This document shows, in pieces, positions 48,018 to 56,769 of a stretch of 64,000 nucleotides of DNA. How positions within the stretch are numbered: the stretch's first letter is position 1; each line of letters begins with the position of its first letter. Made by a program: the position numbers and the translations under genes. This DNA is from Streptomyces aurantiogriseus (GTDB lineage Bacteria > Actinomycetota > Actinomycetes > Streptomycetales > Streptomycetaceae), in contig NZ_BMSX01000039.1 of assembly GCF_014649375.1 (NCBI RefSeq), forward strand, positions 1 through 64,000. Direction: 5' to 3'. The notes under the pieces are model-generated. The model was not told the DNA's origin and ran no database searches. It saw nothing but the letters and a program-made list of their open reading frames with translations.

Positions 48018-50435
48018 TCACACCGAACCGGGCGCCGGTATCTTTCCCGTCGTCTTCCCGTTGTCGGCCCTGCTCACCGTGCACACGATCTTGGTGAATC
48101 CGGCCTTCCAGTCGTCCTCGTCGCTCATCCAGCCGACCACGACCCGCTCGGAACCGGGCGCCCAGACCGACTCGAATTTGTTGCTGCAGAGCTTGCTCGC
48201 GTTGTCGACGCCGTTCTTGTAGCTCATTTTGTCGGGCGCCTGAACGGTTCCGATCACCTGGTCCGTGTGCGGTTCGGCGCAATCCGTGAGGGGCGCCTTG
48301 TAGCCGTCGTCCAGGTCCTCGTAGATCCAGCAGTCGCCGACGCTCATCTGTCCGACCCACAGGTCCGTGCCGGCGTCCCGGAAGCGGCCCACCTCGCCGC
48401 CGATCGCGGCATGGCGGCCGAGTACGAGACATGCCGTACCGCTGTTGGCCGCGGTGAAGCCCTCCCGCGTCGGTACGACGGCGTAGCCGTCGGCGTCCGG
48501 CAGCGCGGCGACGACCGCCCGGCTCTGCGCGGCACACCGCTGGGCCCCCTGTGCCCGGGCGTCGGCGAAGTCGGTGGCCGTGTCGACCGCCACGACCTGG
48601 CCGTCCGGCCAGTCCTCCACGCAGTCCACCACCCCCAGGTTCGGCACCGACTTGAACGGCGTCCCCGACCAGACCGCCTTCACGCAGTCCCCCGTCTCCA
48701 GCGGCTCGGTCAGCCCGACGGCCTCGCCGTACGGGTGCACGGGCCCGGTCGGCGAGGGCGTCACGCTCGGCGAGGACGACTTGTCCGGCGTGGGGGTGTC
48801 GCCCTTGTCGCCCCCGACCAGCGACACAGCCGCCCACGTGCCACCGGCGACGACGAGGACGGCGGCCACGACGAGAGCGATGACGGCGAGCCGCTTCCCG
48901 GAGGGCGGGGGCGGTGGACCACCGGGCGTACCGGCCCCGTAGAAGGGCGGGGTGGGACCACCGCCGTAGGGAGCCGCGCTCTCGCCGTACGGCCTCCCGG
49001 CATACGGCGTCGGACCGCTCGCGTACGGGGTCCCGCTGCCGCCGCTCGTCGCGTAGGGAGTGCTCGGCGCCTGCGCGTAGGGGTTCCCCGGCTCGAACGG
49101 GCGCTGCGCGGTCGGCGCCTGCCAGGGGCTGTACGGCGCCGCGCCCGGGGTGTCCGCGACGGCCGGCGCTGACGGTGCGCCAGGGGCCGCGGGCGTACCG
49201 GCCGGTGTGTGCGGGGTCGGCGGGGTGTGGGGTGCCGGAGGCGCGCCCGGCGTGTGCGCGGCGCCCGGCGCTCCCGCACCGGAGGGGGTGTGGGCGCCGT
49301 ACCCGGGAGGGGCACCCTGCCCCGGAGCAGTGCCGTAGCCGGGCGGTACTCCGGGCCCAGGAGACGTGCCCTGTCCCGGCGTCACCCCGGCCCCTGGTGA
49401 CGCACCGTTCCCCGCAGGGCTCCCCGGCGCCGGCCCCACCGCCGCTCCGGCCGCCGCCCCCGCGACCGCCCCGCCGTAGCCCCGGGGCGGTGGCCCGAAG
49501 GCGCCCGGTGGTGCACCGGGAGCGCCGGCCCCTGCCGTACCCCGTTCCGGCGGACCGGCGCCCTCTCCCGGTCGCGCCGCCCGCTCCAGCCCCCGGGCCA
49601 CCGCCTCCGGCGACGACCTGCGCACGGGGTCCTTGACCAGCAACCCCTGGAGCACCGGCGCCAGTTCGCCGGCCCGGACCGGCGGGGTCGGGTCCTCGCC
49701 GAGCAGAGCCGTCAGGGTCGCGTAGTCACCGTGGCGGTCGAAGGGGCCGCGGCCCTCGACGGCGGCGTACAGCGTGGCGCCGAGGGAGAACAGGTCGGCG
49801 GCCGGGGTGGGCGGCTCGCCGCGGGCCCGCTCGGGGGCGAGGTAGCCGGGTGTGCCGAGGATGCCGGCGGTCGCGGTGAGCCGGGGCTCGCGGGACTCGG
49901 GCTGGAGCGCGATGCCGTAGTCGGTGAGCAGCACGCGCGCGTAGGTGTCACCCGAAGCGTCCGGCGAGAGAAGGATGTTGGCCGGTTTCACATCCCGGTG
50001 GAGGATGCCGATGCGGTGGCCGGCGGTGAGCGCGTCGAGGACGGCGAGTCCGATGCGGGCCACCTGGACGGGCGGCAGTGGCCCGGAGCGCCGGACGACC
50101 GCCTGAAGGTCGACCGCGTCCGGGACGTACTCCATGACGATCCAGGGCAGCCCCTCGTGCACCACCACGTCGTGGACCGTCGCCACGTGCGGGTGGCCGC
50201 GCAGGCGGGCCGCGTGCCGGGCCTCGCTGCGGGCCCGCGCGACGCGCTGCTCGTGCTCGGTCGCGTCCCTCGGCACGTCCGGCAGCGCGATCTCCTTCAA
50301 GGCGACCTGACAGGCCAGTTCCTCGTCGTACGCGAGCCAGACGCGGCCCATGCCGCCCGCGCCCAGCGTCCGCAACAGCCGGTAGCGGCCGTTGATGATC
50401 CTGCCCTCGCCCTGATCCGGCGTCTCCCCCGCCAT
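48018..50435 (-). CDS. Membrane Ser/Thr protein kinase with extracellular Cys-rich septum-formation-like domain
   Basis: An 805-residue PknB-type kinase. The kinase domain (about 15-280) has the Gly loop LGAGGMGRVW, Lys in CQVALKEIAL, catalytic loop HRDVKPANILL, and DYG in place of DFG (LLTDYGIAL), then APE-type GTPGYLAPERARG. A Pro/Gly/Ala-rich linker of about 220 residues (many GTAPGQG/PPGYG units) leads to one membrane helix near 510-538. The extracellular part has several cysteines in CVKAVW, VDCVEDWPDG, GDCWIYED and LTDCAEPHTDQVIG, resembling the Septum_form family. So an outside signal could gate the inner kinase. Start 50435 has GGGGGGAGG upstream; a longer frame to 50507 lacks this. 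Confidence 0.88.
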   Translation of the reverse strand: MAGETPDQGEGRIINGRYRLLRTLGAGGMGRVWLAYDEELACQVALKEIALPDVPRDATEHEQRVARARSEARHAARLRGHPHVATVHDVVVHEGLPWIVMEYVPDAVDLQAVVRRSGPLPPVQVARIGLAVLDALTAGHRIGILHRDVKPANILLSPDASGDTYARVLLTDYGIALQPESREPRLTATAGILGTPGYLAPERARGEPPTPAADLFSLGATLYAAVEGRGPFDRHGDYATLTALLGEDPTPPVRAGELAPVLQGLLVKDPVRRSSPEAVARGLERAARPGEGAGPPERGTAGAGAPGAPPGAFGPPPRGYGGAVAGAAAGAAVGPAPGSPAGNGASPGAGVTPGQGTSPGPGVPPGYGTAPGQGAPPGYGAHTPSGAGAPGAAHTPGAPPAPHTPPTPHTPAGTPAAPGAPSAPAVADTPGAAPYSPWQAPTAQRPFEPGNPYAQAPSTPYATSGGSGTPYASGPTPYAGRPYGESAAPYGGGPTPPFYGAGTPGGPPPPPSGKRLAVIALVVAAVLVVAGGTWAAVSLVGGDKGDTPTPDKSSSPSVTPSPTGPVHPYGEAVGLTEPLETGDCVKAVWSGTPFKSVPNLGVVDCVEDWPDGQVVAVDTATDFADARAQGAQRCAAQSRAVVAALPDADGYAVVPTREGFTAANSGTACLVLGRHAAIGGEVGRFRDAGTDLWVGQMSVGDCWIYEDLDDGYKAPLTDCAEPHTDQVIGTVQAPDKMSYKNGVDNASKLCSNKFESVWAPGSERVVVGWMSDEDDWKAGFTKIVCTVSRADNGKTTGKIPAPGSV

Positions 50436-50621
50436 CGCGCCTCCCCCCGAGACAGCGCGCCTCCCCCGAGAACGCGCGAAGTTTGTCCCTTGAAGGTAGC
50501 TTCGCACGCCCCACTGACAGGAGCCCTTTTCATCAGCAATCCTGCCAATCCCATCAGATCGGACACAGAGGGATCAGTGGTGTGGACGCACCCCGCGAGC
50601 GACACGCGCCGCGCGCCTCTC

Positions 50622-52139
50622 TCAGGCCGGTTCCAGGAACCCCTGCTCCACCAGCAGCCGGATCTGCGTGGGGGTGCGGTCGCGCAGCAACACCGGGTCC
50701 TCGCCGACGAGTTGTGCGATGGCGTCCAGGATGCGGCCCGCGCTCAGCGAGCCGTCGCACACGCCCGCGAAGCCCGCGCCGACCGTGTCCACCTTGGTGG
50801 CCCGGCGCATGCCGCGGTGCTGGCGCAGCACGACGTGCTCCGGGTCCTCGGCGCCCGGCAGCCCGACCTGCTCCTGCACGACCTCCGCGGCGAGCCTGAA
50901 GTGCCCGGTGAGCAGGGCCGCGTCGTCGTGCTCACGGAGGTAGTCGACGCGGTCGAAGTGCGCCCGGACCGTGTCACCGAGGGGCTGCTCGACCGGGTGC
51001 GGCCACTCCTCGACGGTGATGGTGGGCTCGGCGGACGCCGTCCTGCGCAGCGTGATCCAGCCGAAGCCGACGGCCCTCACCTTGCGCGCCTCGAACTCGT
51101 CCAGCCACGCGTCGTACCGCGCCTGGTACTCCTCCGGGTCGCCGCGGTGGTCACCGGAGTCCCTGAGCCACAGCTCGGCGTACTGCGTGATGTCCTGCAC
51201 CTCGCGCTGCACGATCCACGCGTCACAGCCGCGCGGCACCCACGACCGGAGCCTGTCCTGCCAGTCCTCCCCCTCCACGTGCTGCCAGTTGGCGAGGAAC
51301 TGCGCGAACCCGCCCACGTTCAGCCGTTCCCCCGCCTGCTGAACGAGCGACCGGCACAGATCGTCCCCGCCCATCCCGCCGTCGCGGTACGTCAGCCGCG
51401 CGCCCGGCGAGATCACGAACGGCGGGTTGGACACGATCAGGTCGAAGGTCTCGTCGTCCCGGACCGGCTCGAACAGTGAACCCTCGCGCAGATCGGCCGC
51501 AGGCGCACCGGACAGCGCGAGCGTGAGCGCGGTGATGTGCAGCGCGCGCGGGTTGAGGTCGGTCGCCGTCACGCGCGTGGCGTGCTGGGCGGCGTGCAGC
51601 GCCTGGATGCCGGAGCCGGTGCCGAGGTCCAGGGCGGAGTCGACGGGGGTACGGACGGTGATCCCGGCGAGGGTCGTCGACGCCCCGCCGACGCCGAGGA
51701 CGACACTCTCGTCCCGGCTGCCGATGCCGCCGGCCCCGCCGACGGCGCAGCCCAGGTCGGACACGATGAACCAGTCCTCGCCGGCCGGCCCGCCGTACGG
51801 CCGTACGTCCACAGTCGCGGCGACGTCGTCCTCACCCACAGGCGTCAGCCAGCCGCTCTCCACGCACGCGTGGACGGGCAGAACGCCCTCCACGCGCGCG
51901 TGCGGCACCGGCTGCTGGAGCAGGAAGAGGCGGACGAGCGTCTCCAGCGGCGTGTCCCCACGGGTCGCGCGCAGCGCGGGCACGAGCTCGCTGCGGGCGA
52001 GGGCCGCGTACGCGGGGGCGCCGAGCAGTTCGAGCAGCCCGTCGGCGGTGAAGGAGGCGGCGAGCAGGGCCTCGCGCAGCCGGACGGCGACGTCGGGGCG
52101 GTCGGCGGAGGGCAGGGGGGACAGGGTGGCGTTACTCAC
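50622..52139 (-). CDS. Class I SAM-dependent methyltransferase (HemK/N6-adenine-like)
   Basis: A 505-residue methyltransferase. The SAM-binding fold reads SALDLGTGSGIQALHAAQHA and TATDLNPRALHITALTL, and the catalytic motif is LIVSNPPFVISPG near residue 235. NPP(Y/F) enzymes methylate amide or amino nitrogens, as in PrmC, RsmC-like and N6-adenine enzymes, so the substrate may be a protein Gln, rRNA or DNA. The N-terminal 150 residues (AVRLREALLAASFTADGLLE...) and a C-terminal helical domain flank the core. Start GTG 52139 gives VSNATLSPLPS with AGGGG upstream. A 25-bp tandem repeat lies directly upstream of the start. Confidence 0.85.
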   Translation of the reverse strand: MSNATLSPLPSADRPDVAVRLREALLAASFTADGLLELLGAPAYAALARSELVPALRATRGDTPLETLVRLFLLQQPVPHARVEGVLPVHACVESGWLTPVGEDDVAATVDVRPYGGPAGEDWFIVSDLGCAVGGAGGIGSRDESVVLGVGGASTTLAGITVRTPVDSALDLGTGSGIQALHAAQHATRVTATDLNPRALHITALTLALSGAPAADLREGSLFEPVRDDETFDLIVSNPPFVISPGARLTYRDGGMGGDDLCRSLVQQAGERLNVGGFAQFLANWQHVEGEDWQDRLRSWVPRGCDAWIVQREVQDITQYAELWLRDSGDHRGDPEEYQARYDAWLDEFEARKVRAVGFGWITLRRTASAEPTITVEEWPHPVEQPLGDTVRAHFDRVDYLREHDDAALLTGHFRLAAEVVQEQVGLPGAEDPEHVVLRQHRGMRRATKVDTVGAGFAGVCDGSLSAGRILDAIAQLVGEDPVLLRDRTPTQIRLLVEQGFLEPA

Positions 52140-52152
52140 GCCCCTATTGTGT

Positions 52153-52243
52153 CCCGCGCGCGTGCCGCACGCCCCGCCCCGCGCGCGTGCCGCACGCCCC
52201 GCCCCGCGCGCGTGCCGCACGCCCCGTCCCGCGCGCGTGTGCC
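52153..52243. repeat. 25-bp tandem repeat upstream of the methyltransferase
   Basis: Three exact or near-exact 25-bp units (52153-52177, 52178-52202, 52203-52227), each beginning CCCGCGCGCGTGCCGCACGC, and a partial fourth. It lies 14 bp upstream of the methyltransferase start codon, so it sits in that gene's leader or promoter. Confidence 0.93.
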
Positions 52244-52262
52244 GTACTCCTCCCCGGTCGGC

Positions 52263-52279
52263 CCGGTCGGCCCGACCGG
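52263..52279 (-). terminator. Weak hairpin after the lipoprotein gene
   Basis: CCGGTCG (52263-52269) pairs with CGACCGG (52273-52279) with a 3-nt loop, 9 bp past the lipoprotein stop on the minus strand. No U-tract; a modest candidate. Confidence 0.4.
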
Positions 52280-52287
52280 CCCCGGCA

Positions 52288-52869
52288 TCAGCTGGTCGTG
52301 GCCCGGGCCGAGGCCGAGGCCGCGACCTTCTTGCAGCTGTCCTGCTTGGCCATGGCCTCCTTGACGTCGCCCTGCTCCAGGTTCTTCAGCGCGGTGTTGC
52401 CGCTCTTGCTGAGGTTGCCCAGCTCGGTGGCGATGTCCTGCAGGCCGTCGGCGAACTTCGCCTGGTCCTTCGTGTCGAGCGCGTCGACCTTCTTCTTCAG
52501 GTCGGTGTAGGAGGTGGAGAGGCCGTTGAGGGCCGTGACGGCGTCCTGCTGCTTCTTCTCGCCCCCCTCGACGCCGGGCGGCGACCCCGCCTTCTGGACG
52601 GCCTGTGCGAGCGCCTTGTAGGCGTCGGACATGTCCTGGAAGGCCTGGGAGTCGGTCTTCTGTACGTTCGCCGGGGCGTTGTTGTCCGTGGCGGCCTTCT
52701 TGATCGCGGCGTTGGCCGCGTCGACCTTCGCGTCCTGGGCGGGCAGCGCGTCACAGACCTGCTTGGCCCAGGCGTCGAGCTCCTTGTTGCCGTCGTCGCT
52801 GCTGCATCCCGACAGCGCCAGTACCAGTACCGCACCGCCGGACAGTGCGGCCGCGAGCTTCTTGTTCAC
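52288..52869 (-). CDS. Small secreted lipoprotein, helical
   Basis: A 193-residue lipoprotein. The signal MNKKLAAALSGGAVLVLALS ends in the lipobox LSGC, then SSDDGN. The mature part is almost all helical (KELDAWAKQVCDALPAQDAK, VDALDTKDQAKFADGLQDIA) with one cysteine pair (VCDALP, DSCKKV), which suggests a helical bundle. Function unknown. GTG 52869 is preferred: GAAGGGACC precedes it; an ATG upstream at 52887 (EGTNPV) would disrupt the signal start. It is monocistronic between hppA and the methyltransferase gene. Confidence 0.82.
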   Translation of the reverse strand: MNKKLAAALSGGAVLVLALSGCSSDDGNKELDAWAKQVCDALPAQDAKVDAANAAIKKAATDNNAPANVQKTDSQAFQDMSDAYKALAQAVQKAGSPPGVEGGEKKQQDAVTALNGLSTSYTDLKKKVDALDTKDQAKFADGLQDIATELGNLSKSGNTALKNLEQGDVKEAMAKQDSCKKVAASASARATTS

Positions 52870-53080
52870 CGGATTGGTCCCTTCCATGGCTCTCGGCCCC
52901 GGAACATACACGCCAACCGGGCGACAACCCCAGGACGAATGTCCGCTCTATGCATCAATAAATCCATTTGCACCAAGAGAGAGAAGGCTCACGAGCCGGG
53001 CACACGCGCAACGAAACGGGCGGCCGACGCGTCAACATGCGCCGTCCGCCCGCCCTTTGAGCTGCGCAACACGACAGGTG

Positions 53081-55486
53081 CTACGAAACCACCGCCGCAT
53101 CGGCCGACTTGGACGACCGGTCGGCGTTGTCTTCGTCACCCACGGCGATGCCGCGCCGCTTGGACACGTACACCGCGCCGACGATCACGACGAGCGCGAG
53201 GACCGCGATCGCGATCCGCACGCCCAGGTTCTCGTCGGCGCCGTAGCTGAACTTGATCACCGCGGGCGCGATGAGCAGCGCCACGAGGTTCATGACCTTC
53301 AGCAGGGGGTTGATCGCGGGGCCGGCGGTGTCCTTGAAGGGGTCGCCGACGGTGTCGCCGATCACGGTGGCCGCGTGGGCGTCGCTGCCCTTGCCGCCGT
53401 GGTGCCCGTCCTCGACGAGCTTCTTGGCGTTGTCCCAGGCGCCCCCGCTGTTGGCGAGGAAGACCGCCATCAGCGTGCCCGCCCCGATCGCGCCCGCCAG
53501 ATACGCGCCGAGCGCGCCGACGCCGAGCGTGAACCCGACGAAGATCGGCGCCATCACCGCGAGCAGACCGGGCGTGGCCAGCTCCCGCAGGGCGTCGCGG
53601 GTGCAGATGTCGACGACCTTGCCGTACTCCGGCTTCTCGCTGTAGTCCATGATCCCGGGGTGCTCACGGAACTGTCGCCGCACCTCGAACACGACGGAAC
53701 CGGCCGACCGGGACACCGCGTTGATCGCCAGCCCGGAGAAGAGGAAGACGACCGCCGCGCCCGCGATGAGGCCGACCAGGTTGTTCGGCTGCGAGATGTC
53801 CATCATCAGGCTCATCGGCGCGCCCTCCCCGGAGAGCTGCTCGCCGACCTCCTGCGCGCCGGTCGTGATCGCGTCACGGTACGACCCGAAGAGCGCCGAT
53901 GCCGCGAGGACGGCGGTGGCGATGGCGATGCCCTTGGTGATGGCCTTGGTGGTGTTGCCGACGGCGTCGAGGTTGGTGAGCACCTGCGCGCCCGCACCGG
54001 TCACGTCGCCGGACATCTCCGCGATGCCCTGCGCGTTGTCGGAGACCGGCCCGAAGGTGTCCATCGCGACGATCACCCCGACCGTGGTGAGCAGGCCGGT
54101 GCCCGCCAGGGCCACCGCGAACAGCGCCAGCATGATCGACGTACCGCCGAGCAGGAACGCCCCGTACACGCCGAGGCCGATCAGGAGGGCGGTGTAGACG
54201 GCCGACTCCAGGCCGACGGAGATGCCGGCGAGGACGACGGTGGCCGGGCCGGTCAGCGAGGTCTTGCCGATGTCCTTGACCGGGCGGCGGTTGGTCTCGG
54301 TGAAGTAGCCGGTCAGCTGCTGGATGACAGCGGCCAGGAGGATGCCGATCGCCACCGCGACGAGGGCGAGGATCCGCGGATCGCCGTCCTTCTCCTGAAT
54401 CGCCATGTCGGTGACGTTGTGGAGGTCCGCGTACGTCCCGGGGAGGTAGACGAAGACGGCCACGGCGACCAGCGCGAGCGAGATCGCCGCCGAGATGAAG
54501 AAGCCCCGGTTGATCGCGGACATGCCACTGCGGTCCGTACGGCGTGGCGCCACCGCGAAGATGCCGATCATCGCGGTGATCACACCGATCGCGGGCACGA
54601 GCAGCGGGAAGGCGAGCCCGGCGTCGCCGAAGGCCGCCTTGCCGAGGATCAGCGCGGCGACCAGGGTCACGGCGTACGACTCGAAGAGGTCGGCCGCCAT
54701 GCCCGCGCAGTCGCCGACGTTGTCGCCCACGTTGTCGGCGATGGTCGCGGCATTGCGCGGATCATCCTCCGGAATGCCCTGTTCGACCTTGCCGACCAGG
54801 TCGGCGCCGACGTCGGCGGCCTTGGTGAAGATGCCGCCGCCGACCCTCATGAACATCGCGATGAGCGCCGCGCCGAGCCCGAAGCCCTCCAGGACCTTCG
54901 GCGCGTCGGCCGCGTACACCAGCACCACGCAGGAGGCGCCGAGCAGACCGAGCCCCACCGTGAACATGCCGACGACGCCGCCCGTACGGAATGCGATCTT
55001 CATCGCTTTGTGCGAGACGGTGGTGAGATCCTTTTCCGGTTCACCTTCCGCCGGCGTCGCTTCCCGAGCCGCCGCGGCGACGCGCACATTGCTGCGCACG
55101 GCGAGCCACATGCCGATATAACCGGTGGCCGCCGAGAACGCCGCACCGATCAAGAAGAAGACCGATCGTCCGGCGCGCTGATTCCAGTCGTCCGCAGGTA
55201 GCAGCAGGAGCAGGAAGAACACGACGACGGCGAATACACCGAGTGTGCGCAGTTGCCGGCCCAGATAGGCGTTGGCGCCTTCCTGGATGGCCGCCGCGAT
55301 CTTCTTCATGCTGTCGGTGCCCTCGCCGGCCGCGAGCACCTGACGCAGAAGTACGCCCGCGACCACGAGCGCAGCCAGTGCGACGACTCCGATGACCACC
55401 ACGAGGAGGCGGTTGCCGTCGGTCAGCACTGCGGCTGCGAAGGTTGTGGGGTGGTCCAACCGATGAGGGGTAGAAAGCCCCGCCAT
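53081..55486 (-). CDS. hppA: Membrane-bound proton-translocating pyrophosphatase (K+-insensitive)
   Basis: An 801-residue, roughly 16-helix integral pump that couples hydrolysis of pyrophosphate to proton export. Catalytic segments are intact: DVGADLVGKVEQGIPEDDPR, NVGDNVGDCAGMAADLFESY, and GGAWDNAKKLVEDGHHGGKG in the C-terminal third. The subtype residue is Lys in GNTTKAITKG; K+-dependent enzymes have Ala there, so this is the K+-independent class. Start ATG 55486 has AAGGAGG upstream. It gives the cell a way to save energy from biosynthetic PPi. The gene stands alone with a promoter region of 308 bp. Confidence 0.96.
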   Translation of the reverse strand: MAGLSTPHRLDHPTTFAAAVLTDGNRLLVVVIGVVALAALVVAGVLLRQVLAAGEGTDSMKKIAAAIQEGANAYLGRQLRTLGVFAVVVFFLLLLLPADDWNQRAGRSVFFLIGAAFSAATGYIGMWLAVRSNVRVAAAAREATPAEGEPEKDLTTVSHKAMKIAFRTGGVVGMFTVGLGLLGASCVVLVYAADAPKVLEGFGLGAALIAMFMRVGGGIFTKAADVGADLVGKVEQGIPEDDPRNAATIADNVGDNVGDCAGMAADLFESYAVTLVAALILGKAAFGDAGLAFPLLVPAIGVITAMIGIFAVAPRRTDRSGMSAINRGFFISAAISLALVAVAVFVYLPGTYADLHNVTDMAIQEKDGDPRILALVAVAIGILLAAVIQQLTGYFTETNRRPVKDIGKTSLTGPATVVLAGISVGLESAVYTALLIGLGVYGAFLLGGTSIMLALFAVALAGTGLLTTVGVIVAMDTFGPVSDNAQGIAEMSGDVTGAGAQVLTNLDAVGNTTKAITKGIAIATAVLAASALFGSYRDAITTGAQEVGEQLSGEGAPMSLMMDISQPNNLVGLIAGAAVVFLFSGLAINAVSRSAGSVVFEVRRQFREHPGIMDYSEKPEYGKVVDICTRDALRELATPGLLAVMAPIFVGFTLGVGALGAYLAGAIGAGTLMAVFLANSGGAWDNAKKLVEDGHHGGKGSDAHAATVIGDTVGDPFKDTAGPAINPLLKVMNLVALLIAPAVIKFSYGADENLGVRIAIAVLALVVIVGAVYVSKRRGIAVGDEDNADRSSKSADAAVVS

Positions 55487-55794
55487 TCGTCCTCCTTGAC
55501 GCTTGGGCTGAGCTCAAGATGTGGACGGATTGTAGGTACCGGAACCTGATCAAAACAGTGCGCGGTAAATGGAATTCACCTTCGCACGCGAGTGGGGACG
55601 GTAATGCCTTCAGAGCATTGTCGTTCGTGAATTGATTCACGAAATTCCGTCGCAAGATTCACTTCTTCAAGATTCACTTCCTGGCACCACTGTAAGCGCG
55701 GGAAGCGACCTGCGCACATGCCGAAGGGCCCCACGGGTGGGGCCCTTCGGGTGTGTATGTCGCCGGGAACGCCTGGACCCGGCCCGCCGGGTCG
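55487..55794. promoter_or_regulatory. hppA promoter region and flank
   Basis: A 308-bp gap. From 55500 to 55680 it is AT-richer than the flanks and holds the hppA promoter. GATTCAC recurs three times (near 55634, 55658 and 55671), two of them inside AAGATTCACTTC direct repeats. The left end of the gap also contains the terminator at 55721-55750 of the next gene. Confidence 0.55.
55721..55750 (-). terminator. Terminator of the bldG-partner gene
   Basis: A 14-bp perfect stem, CCGAAGGGCCCCAC (55721-55734) with GTGGGGCCCTTCGG (55737-55750). It lies 45 bp past the stop of the anti-sigma-like gene on the minus strand. Confidence 0.8.
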
Positions 55795-56229
55795 TCAGGC
55801 CAGCGGCGTGGCCGCCGGTGTGGTCGGCCAGGTCATGCGGATCAGTCCGCCGTGCTCCCCGGCGCTGACCTCCACGTCGTCGACGAGACCGCTGATGACC
55901 GCGAGGCCCATCTCGTCCTCCTCGGCCTCGACGTCGGCGTCCGCACCGGAACCGGGCACCAGGTCGCCAGGGACCACATGCGGCGCCTCGTCGCCCACCT
56001 CGATGGAGAACTGTTTCTCCTCCTCGATGAGCGACACCTTCACCGGCGCGGTGATACCGCCGTTCTGGTGCAGTCCGACGGCGCGGGTGCAGGCCTCGCC
56101 GACGGCGAGCCTGACCTCGTCGAGGACGGCCTCGTCCACTCCGGCCCTGCGCGCCACCGCTGCCGCCACCAGTCGGGCGGTCCTGACGTGCTCGGGCAGC
56201 GCGCTGAAGCGGAGTTCAACGGTGGCCAT
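55795..56229 (-). CDS. Anti-sigma-factor-like ATP-binding protein, BldG partner
   Basis: A 144-residue protein of the RsbW/SpoIIAB kind. It has an N-box DEVRLAVGEACTRAVGLHQN and the G-boxes FSIEVGDEAP and EEDEMGLAVISGLVDDVEVS. It matches the gene that follows bldG in S. coelicolor (SCO3548, called ApgA in some papers), shown there to interact with BldG antagonistically. It lies 117 bp downstream of bldG on the same strand and can be co-transcribed. Anti-sigma and anti-anti-sigma proteins of this type switch partners by phosphorylation to control developmental sigma factors. Confidence 0.9.
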   Translation of the reverse strand: MATVELRFSALPEHVRTARLVAAAVARRAGVDEAVLDEVRLAVGEACTRAVGLHQNGGITAPVKVSLIEEEKQFSIEVGDEAPHVVPGDLVPGSGADADVEAEEDEMGLAVISGLVDDVEVSAGEHGGLIRMTWPTTPAATPLA

Positions 56230-56346
56230 GCATCCCCCTCCGAACTACGGGCGTGCTGTCGGGGGGCCGGACTGCCGAAAGCCCGGTCCCCCGGTGTTCA
56301 ACTGTGCCGAGCCGGGCGCGCGCCTTCACGCGCCCTGGTTCGGTGG

Positions 56347-56688
56347 TCAGTCGGTGGCCGCCACCGCTTCGTCGACCGAGGTGTGGATCGGGAACACCTT
56401 GGTGAGACCGGTGATGCGGAAGATCTTGAGAATGCGCTCCTGGTTGCAGACCAGGCGCAGCGAGCCCTCGTGGGCACGCACTCGCTTCAAGCCGCCGACC
56501 AGCACGCCGAGCCCGGTGGAGTCGAGGAAGTCCACGCCCTCCATGTCGACGACGAGGTGGAAATTCCCGTCGTTCACCAGCTCGACCAGCTGCTCGCGCA
56601 GCTTGGGCGCGGTATATACGTCGATTTCGCCACCGACCTCGACGACCGTACGATCGCCGACGGTACGGGTCGACAGGGACAGGTCCAC
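56347..56688 (-). CDS. bldG: Anti-anti-sigma factor BldG
   Basis: A 113-residue STAS-domain protein. MDLSLSTRTVGDRTVVEVGG opens the fold and the phosphorylation site is Ser57 in MEGVDFLDSTGLGVLVGG, exactly as in S. coelicolor BldG. BldG is needed for aerial mycelium and antibiotic production in that species; it binds anti-sigma factors when unphosphorylated. Start is GTG 56688 with GGAGG upstream. It is divergent from the helicase gene with 81 bp between starts and is followed by its partner gene, the arrangement known from S. coelicolor, where bldG has both monocistronic and longer transcripts. Confidence 0.95.
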   Translation of the reverse strand: MDLSLSTRTVGDRTVVEVGGEIDVYTAPKLREQLVELVNDGNFHLVVDMEGVDFLDSTGLGVLVGGLKRVRAHEGSLRLVCNQERILKIFRITGLTKVFPIHTSVDEAVAATD

Positions 56689-56769
56689 GGATCCTCCAGC
56701 ACCTTGCTATCGAGCGGTCGCCCCTCGGGACACCTCGGCAGGAGCCCCCGGGACGGTTCGCCAGCCGCG

